Below, in pieces: positions 56,978 through 64,000 of a stretch of 64,000 nucleotides of DNA (within the stretch, counting starts at the first letter, position 1; each line of letters begins with the position of its first letter). The DNA comes from Limnephilus marmoratus (lineage: Eukaryota; Arthropoda; Insecta; Trichoptera; Limnephilidae). Under the pieces are notes generated by a model, which worked only from the letters and a program-made list of their open reading frames with translations, was not told where the DNA came from and searched no databases. Where the stretch lies: NCBI GenBank assembly GCA_917880885.1, contig OU862908.1, forward strand, positions 58,921,819-58,985,818, read 5' to 3'. Made by a program: the position numbers and the translations under genes.

Positions 56978-57613
56978 GGAGAGGCTATTGAATATTTGAA
57001 GTCATTATTTTTGCGTCGTGGACACTGGTTATTCAGTTGTAACCTATTTTTTAATCTAACATTATATACGAAATAATATTTTTTAATTCATAATTAATGT
57101 TCCAAATAAAAGAAAACAAAAATAAATCAATGAAAAAAGCTAATTTCAATAGAATTTTGTTTTATTTTCGTTAGAATTATAATGGAACTTGTGGGGAAAT
57201 TGCGGTGAATTTGTCATTTCGTTCTCACCAATTTGGGGGTTTTGAACATTTATTGCGGGTATTTTGGAACATAAGCATTGGCAACCCTTACCCTGGTCAA
57301 CAGTCAGGGTTGCCAACTTAGGGGTTTTCCCCCAGATTTAGGGGGAAAATAAGTGGGATGGAATTTTTTTAGGGATTTAATATGTTTAGGGGTATTTTTG
57401 GGGTTTTTGTGATTCCATATATTTAAAAAAAAAATTATTACATCGTATACACGGAGCACTCACACACTTAATAATTTTATTTGTTAACTACTAAAATAAG
57501 TTGCGGAATAGACTCTCCATTGAAATGCTTCAAAGCATGACTATGGTTCGGTTCACATTAAATCGAAATGGTGGATCTTGCACTACATTTAATCCATCTC
57601 CTGAAATGTTAAG

Positions 57614-60420
57614 CTTATTTATTTATTTTTATTTATTTATTTATTTATACATGCATATATATTACAAAACATTACACAATGAAACTTTGCCTGTCCAACT
57701 GGGAAGGATACCCGTTTCAGGACAGCCAAATTGTATATTTAGTTCATAATATTACAAAGGAATGGAAATAGAAGTATATAAATGAAATAAAAATATAACC
57801 AACAAGAATTTAGTATAAAAATACAACCAACGAAAATTTAATAGTAAGTGGTCATAGGTTTGCAAAATTGCAACATTAACCATATTATTGTGTTTAACAC
57901 CTAAGTACATTGACGTTAAGTATGTTTCGCTAGTGTCAAACCGATGTATCGATGGTACCTACCTCCTGTACCTCGCTCTGCCAGTTGCAGGAGTACGGAA
58001 CCATCCAATTTTGAATTAAATATTTTAGGTAAAAAAAAATTAACAATTTTTTTTAATGAAATTGCAAAGGCCTTAAATTTAATTACATTAATAGTTTTCC
58101 AGGTTGTTTTGGGGAACATTTGCAATTGCATAATTAGAATTAACACTTTTATACACCAACATATGATATAAGAATTTGAAATGCATTTATGACTATTTAA
58201 TTTTTAATCAATGTACTATAATTTTTTAGAATTTCCTAAGTAATAGAAATTACCCATTTATAAACCAGAATATATGAACATAAATTTCCAATCTATTAAA
58301 TTTCAAAACTTATTTTTAATATGTCTAGTCGTTATTTTTCAAGAATCAAAAAACCGTCGTTATTTTACACGGATCAAAAAACAGAGCAAAAGGATATATT
58401 TTTTTTGTGCAATAACATAAACTTTTTAGTACATATTAGGTATGTGAGATTGTGTTAACATATGTTCGCTCTCGACTCTCCCCATGTCCAGAAGCCAATT
58501 GCTAACCCATTTCCGTAAAGTGCTTGCACTTTTCAGTTTCCATGCATCAGGTATGACGTTGAACAATTTGGGCCCTAAGTAGGAGTATTGTCTTTGGGCA
58601 TGTGATGTGTTTGTAGTAGGTGGAACTGCTGGATTCCTCCCTGCATGGCGGGTGTTGTGGAGATGATCAATGGATGAATAGTGGTGTCGGTGTTTTTGTG
58701 TATGTAAAATAATTTTTCTTATGTATAGTTGCCGTACATCAAGAACTCGTATCTCTTCAAATAATAGATCACTAGGATACCTGAAGGGTTTCTTGAGGAT
58801 GACCCTTAGAAGTGATTTTTGTGCTTTTGCTAAGGGATCCATTATTGTTTTGGAACAGCCTCCCCAACCCAAGGATGCATATTCTAGCAACGAGTTACAC
58901 AAGGCATGGTACATTTGTTTCATATCTTTTACGCAAAGAATATTTCTAACAGACATGAATAGATGAGTAAGTTTTCTGATCTTTGTGGAAGTTGAAACAA
59001 TATGTTCGTCCCATCTCAGAGATTTATCTATTATGATTCCCAGATATTTTATACTATCGACACATTCTAAGTTTAAGCATTTACAATTGGTTTGGTCATT
59101 ACAATGGTGTATAAGGATGTTGTGTATTTCTTTTGGTTTTCCTGCTTGAGTTGCGCTGAAACGGATAAATTTGGTTTTATCTAAGTTAAGAGTGAGGAGA
59201 TTGTTGTCTAACCATTGTTTAACCTTGTTTAAACCTACTTCCGCTTTACTGTGAACAACATTCCAGCTTTTGTCTTCAAATAATAGAACTGTGTCATCGG
59301 CAAAGGTGATAATGTGATCAGCAAAGGAACTGTTACATAGATCATTTATATATATATTGAATAAAAGAGGTCCTAAAGTGCTTCCTTGGGGTACACCGAA
59401 TTTAATATTAGCTGAATCGCTTATAGTGTCGTTGATAAGCACTCTTTGACTCCTATTATCTAAATAGCTACACAACAGCTTGAAGAGCTGACCTTGTATA
59501 CCAATGCGCTGTAGTTTGTTCAACAGAATTTTGTGAGAGATAGTGTCGAATGCTTTGGCTAGATCCAGGAACAGCGCAATGCATTTTGTACCTCTATCTA
59601 TGTTATTAGAGATAATTTTTGTCAATTTAGCAATGGCATTTTCAGTGCCTATACCTGGACGGAAACCGTATTGACAATTGGAAAGGATGTTATTGTTTTC
59701 TAGGTAGAGGCTGAGCCGATTCTTAACAATTTTCTCAATAATTTTAGATACAGAGTTGATCAAAGAAATCGGTCGGTAGTTATTGATCTGTGATTTATCC
59801 CCATTTTTGTGATGTAGAATAACAATTGATTGTTTTAAATGATTGGGGAATTTTCCGGAGTTAAAACTTAGATTACAAATGAACGTTATGGGTGATACTA
59901 TGGCGGATTTTATAATTTTTAACAGATTTGTAGAGATCTTATCTGGGCCACACGCATTGGATGACTTAAGTTCGTCAATTGTTTTCCTCACTTCGTGTGA
60001 CGTAGTTCGAATGTTATCTATTTTATGCTCGAGATTACAGCCAGTTTTCTTAGCGAGATCAGCTTCAGTTGTGTTATTTTTATCTAGAATTTTTTTAGCT
60101 AGAGTAGTTCCTACTGACGTGAAATAGTTATTTGCAAAATTCACAATCTTTTTTAAATCTGTCGTGATAGTGTTATCAATGTGCAGTGATTTAATTTCCG
60201 ATGATTTATTGATTTTGGTTTTTGTTATATTGCGAAATGCTTCCCATAGCCTTTTTGGTGTATAGTTATTTTCGTAAATAATGTTTTTAAAATAGTTTTC
60301 TTTAGTTGAGATGATTAAATTTTTACACAAGTTTCTATACTTTTTATATTGAGTTTGTAATATATTATTCTCAGGGCTCCTTTTCACCTTTTTGTGGAGT
60401 TGGTTATTCAATGTTAACAT
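57614..60420 (-). mobile_element. LINE F (Jockey/CR1-like), 5'-truncated
   Basis: A minus-strand LINE with an (AAAT)n tail at 57614-57650, a 3' UTR of about 780 bp and one long RT frame. A candidate 8-bp duplication AATGTTAA (about 57607 and 60411) would place its 5' end near 60410-60420. Same broad family as LINE A. Confidence 0.85.
58426..60420 (-). CDS. LINE F reverse transcriptase (intact 664-codon frame)
   Basis: The longest open frame of the window. RT landmarks are CGPDKIS near residue 157, NNYRPISL near 213, FLDLAKAFD near 284, GVPQGSTLGPLLF near 342 and the catalytic FADDT near 373. The thumb carries WLDNNLLTLNLDKTKFI. The C-terminal region has CKCLNLECV, YLGIIIDKSLRWDEH, LLEYASLGWGG and a QRQYSYLGPKLFN end. 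The endonuclease is missing, so this is ORF2 from its linker onward. The Met start may be provided by the truncation site rather than being native. No stop or frameshift is seen, which points to a young copy. Confidence 0.92.
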   Translation of the reverse strand: MLTLNNQLHKKVKRSPENNILQTQYKKYRNLCKNLIISTKENYFKNIIYENNYTPKRLWEAFRNITKTKINKSSEIKSLHIDNTITTDLKKIVNFANNYFTSVGTTLAKKILDKNNTTEADLAKKTGCNLEHKIDNIRTTSHEVRKTIDELKSSNACGPDKISTNLLKIIKSAIVSPITFICNLSFNSGKFPNHLKQSIVILHHKNGDKSQINNYRPISLINSVSKIIEKIVKNRLSLYLENNNILSNCQYGFRPGIGTENAIAKLTKIISNNIDRGTKCIALFLDLAKAFDTISHKILLNKLQRIGIQGQLFKLLCSYLDNRSQRVLINDTISDSANIKFGVPQGSTLGPLLFNIYINDLCNSSFADHIITFADDTVLLFEDKSWNVVHSKAEVGLNKVKQWLDNNLLTLNLDKTKFIRFSATQAGKPKEIHNILIHHCNDQTNCKCLNLECVDSIKYLGIIIDKSLRWDEHIVSTSTKIRKLTHLFMSVRNILCVKDMKQMYHALCNSLLEYASLGWGGCSKTIMDPLAKAQKSLLRVILKKPFRYPSDLLFEEIRVLDVRQLYIRKIILHTQKHRHHYSSIDHLHNTRHAGRNPAVPPTTNTSHAQRQYSYLGPKLFNVIPDAWKLKSASTLRKWVSNWLLDMGRVESEHMLTQSHIPNMY

Positions 60421-60655
60421 GTATGATTTTAAAAAATCTGATTCTTCTCAGGAAAATGATGCAATATTTGATGTTTTAAATAATTTATAAATAAAGATTA
60501 TTAAAAAACATTACAGCATATCATTTATTAATTCATATTCATTATTTTTATAAAAAAAAAATGGGGGTATTTTCAAGTAATTTGCCGGTTTCTAGAGGTT
60601 TTTGAGTTTAGTTTAGGGATAAATATTTCTGAGAGTTGGCAACACTGTCAACAGT

Positions 60656-61029
60656 AGTAAAATTTTATTTGTGAGTAAAATCAACAGGTGAAATTCGGCG
60701 AACATAGTTGAACAAGTAGTTTTGTACTTTGTCGTGTATTTGCCGATTTAATTTATGCACCTGACCTTTTCACTAGCCATGATATGAATAAAAATCACAA
60801 AATACCGTAGCTGTAAGTGGTATACCTGTATAGCGTACTTATTGAAAATTTTGCCAAAAATGTTGTGGAGGCAGTGCGGCTGTAATAAAATAATATTCTC
60901 CTGACATAATACGTGTATGTAATATTCTTTCGAATTAAGTAAATTCATACAGGAGTCCGTAAACGTTTTATATTATGTGGAAGTGAGATTATTTCGGCGA
61001 CATTGCGCATAAAATCTTCAACAAAATCG
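60656..61029 (+). promoter_or_regulatory. Putative promoter and 5' UTR exon of the second host gene
   Basis: Between the hAT duplication and the coding exon at 61294. CAAAATCGGTAAGT at 61023-61036 offers a good splice donor (exon end 61029) that could join the acceptor TTTTTCAG at 61286-61293. No clear TATA or initiator. Inferred from splice signals only. Confidence 0.35.
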
Positions 61030-61293
61030 GTAAGTTTTTTGAAGTTGTCAGTTTTTGACAGTTAAAAATACCATAATTATTTGTTTACAAATTGAAATCA
61101 TTGGACTTTTCATTGCGTGGATGGTAACTGTGACTTAAATTAACTTCTCTTTCAAATTGTGTCGGTAAGGCAACATTTTTATTCATAAACTGTTGTACAA
61201 ATCGAATGGTCTCGTGAAAATGTTGATCGAAACTAGAAACGGTAAATCGTACGTGACTTCACTCACACCAGTAATTTCAAAAAAATTTTTCAG

Positions 61294-61451
61294 TCTTGGA
61301 AGATGCAGGGTTGCTTCAATGGCTGCGGAAGATGGAGAAGCAAAAGGGCGATTTTTGGTGTTTTGGCTTCATTTGTAATCCTGCTGTGGGTTTTTTCTGC
61401 CTACCCCTCGCCAGACACACCCCAGGATAATCAATGGGGGGTAAATCTCAA
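61294..61451 (+). CDS. First coding exon of a predicted type II membrane protein
   Basis: After a pyrimidine-rich acceptor (TTTTTCAG) comes TCTTGGAAG, then ATG at 61303. The frame runs 49 codons plus two bases to a consensus donor GTAAGT at 61452. It encodes a short basic, Cys-rich cytoplasmic tail (residues 1-15, with RWRSKR), one hydrophobic segment (AIFGVLASFVILLWVFSAY, 16-34) and a polar Pro/Asp-rich stalk. This is the N-terminal layout of Golgi type II enzymes such as glycosyltransferases. GC and codon use resemble the ABCG exons, not the surroundings. No downstream exon was found before 64000, so the product is unknown. Alternative: a chance frame, judged less likely given both splice signals. 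Confidence 0.6.
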
Positions 61452-61913
61452 GTAAGTCGATCTTTATGAATTGTTTATTTTTGGAAAAAAAAACGGGTGA
61501 GAATTGTGTGAATCCTGTTAACCAGGCCCTGTTAACTCAAGTTCCACCAAACTTTGTAAGGTTCTTGTGTGTTTTAAGTCCTTTATTATTTCAAATCTAT
61601 ATTAGGATCGGCTAAAGTTCGGTTTAGGGGCGAGAGTCCTAGATAAATTTATTTTTATTTTTTATACTAATTATGGGCCGGAAAATCCGAATCTGAAAGA
61701 ATTAGGCGTCGGCAAGCAATATTAACTGAATTACACGACTTTAAAATTTTCTATAAACACAAAGGAAAACAAGTCATTTTGAATGCATTGACATTACAAG
61801 TCATAGAAAAACAAGAAAGATGTTACACCACATAAAATTAAGTGTTGCCATTAAGCAATAATATCAATAACTAATTTAAGTAATTATTTTTTATAAATTT
61901 TACTCACTTTTGT
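61452..61913. other. Probable intron, nothing recognised
   Basis: AT-rich; contains the left half (61618-61633) of a 16-bp inverted pair whose partner is at 63188-63203. Confidence 0.4.
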
Positions 61914-62005
61914 ATCACAAACCATGTTACATAAACCTAGCGTAGCCGCTAAACTATTTGAAAACTGGGATGTTTTCTTGCCTTGACGTGAGTAGTAGCG
62001 ATGTG
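61914..62005 (+). repeat. Direct repeat, left copy
   Basis: ATCACAAACCATGTTACA, CAGCGTAGCCGCTAAACTA-type sequence and GAAAACTGGGATGTTTTCTTG recur at 63080-63170 with about five differences over 85 bp, cited here as separate blocks. Confidence 0.8.
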
Positions 62006-62640
62006 TCAGTTCAGCTGGAATGGGCTCATGTGATCCGTTCCTTTGCGGGAAGCGGTTCCTACTCCCACTCCTTTTTCAAATCGACTACTCCAAGAGAACC
62101 CTGTCCCGGAACTCGGGCTCATTCCCAAACCCGAAAAACTCGGATGCCTCCACCGGCCGGCGGGTGTCCCCGTGTTCGCCGCGAGGCGAGGTACTCCGGT
62201 ACTAGTGAGTCTAGTGACTGAGTAGTAGTAACCGTCCGGTGTCCCCGAAGCGCTACACTCTCCACTCCACTCACGAGTCGCGAGTCTCGGCGAGTGTCGG
62301 GTTCTTGGAACTGCGTGAATCGTGAAACACTCGAGCTACTCAACGCCGCAGCGCGAAGCCGCGGCGCAGATTCGAATTACAAGTCCCGAGATCGCCGAGT
62401 ACGAGTATGCATCTTGGTCCGAGCGACGTAAGTCGTGAACCGCGACAAACACCCGCCACTCTTGTCACTCCCTCCCACTCCCGCGACTCACGAACCACGA
62501 TACATTCCTCATTCAGTCTTCAGTCATTCCGACCCCGGCCGGCAATCAACACGCACGTGCCTGACCGCTTGGCGTAACAGTATACTGCTGCCTAACGTCA
62601 TCGCGGAATTGTTTAGAATATTCGACTAGACACGGAGTAA
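62006..62640. other. GC- and CpG-rich stretch
   Basis: Markedly GC-rich with many CpGs and overlapping 60-87-codon frames on both strands, none with a domain. It lies between the two direct repeats, so it is probably part of a transposable element rather than a gene promoter. Confidence 0.4.
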
Positions 62641-62754
62641 TTTTCAATTAGAGCGTATATTGGTATTGTTACTCAACGGGTGAAGTGCATTATAAAATAA
62701 TAGTTTATAATAAAGCATTACAGCTAATTTACTTATTTAAATTCTCAATAAAAG

Positions 62755-62797
62755 CCCGTGCAATGTAGGTCCATTGAATGTACCTACATTGCACGGG
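62755..62797. repeat. Perfect 16-bp hairpin
   Basis: CCCGTGCAATGTAGGT and its exact complement are separated by 11 bases (CCATTGAATGT). Confidence 0.9.
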
Positions 62798-63079
62798 TGA
62801 CGGGTCCGAGCCCTCGTGTGGGTCTTGTCCTGCTCCAGGGTTCTGAGTTGTCGTGCGGGTTCTACGAGTAGGTCCTGGCTCCAAGTTCTTTGAACCCGTG
62901 CGTCCCGGTTCGGTGCACCGCAACAACATTCAGTGCTCAGTCCGCAGTGTCCGCACCTAAGAACTCTGCTCCTAGAACCCGTGTACTTTTAAGAGGAGGC
63001 AAGTCTCGGAGGCTTCCGGTAAAATGCAGAACTTACCCACCTCTAGTGAGTAGGCACTATGAAGGGGGCACTTTCTTTT

Positions 63080-63170
63080 CTATCACAAACCATGTTACAC
63101 AAACCCAGCGTAGCCGCTAAACTACTTGAAAACTGGGATGTTTTCTTGCCTTGATGCGAGCAGGCGGTAT
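63080..63170 (+). repeat. Direct repeat, right copy
   Basis: Partner of 61914-62005. Followed by the right member of the 16-bp inverted pair (63188-63203, TCGCCCCTAAACCGAA). Confidence 0.8.
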
Positions 63171-63329
63171 AAAGGGGCACAAACCATTCGCCCCTAAACC
63201 GAATTTTTTCCTTAGGATCTTACAACAGTTTCGAAAAGTTTTCATAGAAAATGTAAAAAATAATATATTCAAATATTTTGGAATAAGTAACAGCTTCGAT
63301 AACATATCGGAGAACAATGTGATATAACT

Positions 63330-63790
63330 AGGTTAATGCAGAAACGGGCGGTCCGTTTAATAGATTCTCCCACCTTAACAGACAGATTGCAATCTTTAGA
63401 GCACAGGTGTCGGGTGGGAATGCTATCCTTGTTCTACCGGTATTACAATGGAAGATGCTCTGATCGATCCCTTCGGCACCGGTGCATATTCGGGAAATAC
63501 GCAAAACGCGTGCCCAACATTTGTTTACGATTGACATTTGTCACATGAGAACGGGTCGTTTCTTCGACTCGTTCTTGTGTTCAACAGCTCGGCTGTGGAA
63601 TAATTTGCTGGCCTCTATGTTTCCTCCTTCCTACAACGTTCCTCACTCCGCAATAGTCTCTTCAAGACCAATGTTCATTCCTTCCTCTCCTCAAAAAGAC
63701 CCTCCACACAGCATCCCAGAAGACACAGGCCCGGAGGGAGATTGTTTTCCCCAGGGCCTCCTGTGTGGAGTTAATGTAAAAAAAAAATGT
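63330..63790 (+). pseudogene. LINE C-terminus and 3' end, CTCCACACAGGAGG family
   Basis: Encodes MQKRAVRLIDSPTLTDRLQS, RCRVGMLSLFYRYYNG, then after a frameshift at about 63500 TARLWNNLLASMFPPSYN. These are the hallmark last residues of an insect Jockey-type LINE ORF2. The 3' UTR with CCTCCACACAGCATCCCAG and CCTCCTGTGTGGAGTTAATG and a poly(A) at 63778 follow. It identifies the source of the three minus-strand tails at 9918, 10860 and 32063. Confidence 0.85.
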
Positions 63791-63871
63791 TAGTGTTGCT
63801 TAGGTTATTAGAAAAGTGAAATATAATGATGGCAGCAGAATCTAAATTTACAAATTAATATTGGTTAGTAC

Positions 63872-64000
63872 CACGGACATATGAATATATCTGGACCTGC
63901 CCTAAGTGATAAAAACATATTATTTCCCCCTCCCCATGGATCCAGCTGGAGCTCCTCCTTGGACCCAGCTGGGCTTTACGAGAGCCTCGCTTGAATCAAA
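63872..64000 (+). repeat. Interspersed repeat GGACATATGAATATATCTGG, copy 2
   Basis: Matches 13619-13765; runs off the window edge. Confidence 0.65.

Larger units (their letters stand above)
55283..57289. mobile_element. Large TIR element, AAGGGTTGCCAAT ends
   Basis: Perfect 13-bp inverted ends AAGGGTTGCCAAT. Subterminal TTGCGGGGA motifs recur at 55316, 55354, 56075 and 56127. No target duplication was found and no transposase is recognisable. It contains a Harbinger MITE and a foldback. Related in end sequence to the neighbouring hAT-like element. Confidence 0.55.
57305..60647. mobile_element. hAT-like element hosting a LINE
   Basis: Ends CAGGGTTGCCAACT and the complement of CAGTGTTGCCAACT. 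The 8-bp duplication TCAACAGT at 57297-57304 and 60648-60655 is exact. Only about 500 bp belong to the element itself; the rest is LINE F. Confidence 0.88.

Overview
The window looks like insect nuclear DNA. It is AT-rich, has spliced genes with TE-filled introns, and is crowded with transposons typical of insects (Jockey/CR1-like and RTE-like LINEs, Penelope, a CsRn1-type Ty3/gypsy element, hAT, Harbinger-type MITEs, a Helitron). Short motifs such as GTAGGTACCTAC and AACCTCCTCC...TTGAAGTCG are familiar from Lepidoptera and Hemiptera, but the order cannot be settled from the sequence alone. I found no rRNA, complete tRNA, CRISPR array or bacterial gene.

Only two host genes are supported. The first is an ABCG-family half-transporter on the + strand. 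Nine coding exons lie between 16560 and 30981 and encode the protein from just before the ABC signature to the stop codon; the exons carrying Walker A must lie upstream of the window or were not recognised. Its introns hold a Penelope element with an inverted end, a minisatellite invaded by a hAT MITE, P-like repeats and a Harbinger MITE. The second is a short exon at 61294-61451 that starts an apparent type II membrane protein and ends at a clean splice donor, so the gene should continue beyond the right edge.

Layout. 1-16.5 kb: intergenic or far-upstream sequence with two long minus-strand LINEs (3.5-5.0 and 6.2-8.25 kb), a TIR element carrying a 66-bp array (8.9-9.5 kb) and several dispersed repeats. 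16.5-31 kb: the ABCG gene. 31-34.9 kb: AT-rich DNA with one MITE and one LINE tail. 34.9-43.5 kb: a minus-strand LINE split by a 7.3-kb LTR retrotransposon whose two 334-bp LTRs differ at one base; this element keeps gag and protease but has no recognisable RT or integrase. 44.06-54.0 kb: a multi-level nest. An RTE-like LINE is split by a two-ORF LINE, that LINE is split by a 4.0-kb hAT-like element, and the hAT-like element holds a truncated LINE and a Helitron, which itself holds another hAT-like element. Target-site duplications support most levels. 55.3-60.65 kb: two TIR elements, the second a hAT-like element hosting a long LINE RT ORF (664 codons). 60.7-64 kb: the start of the second host gene, then repeats with GC-rich patches and another LINE tail.

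The gene content itself is modest. The main interest is the order of transposon insertions, which can be read almost completely from target-site duplications and interrupted reading frames.
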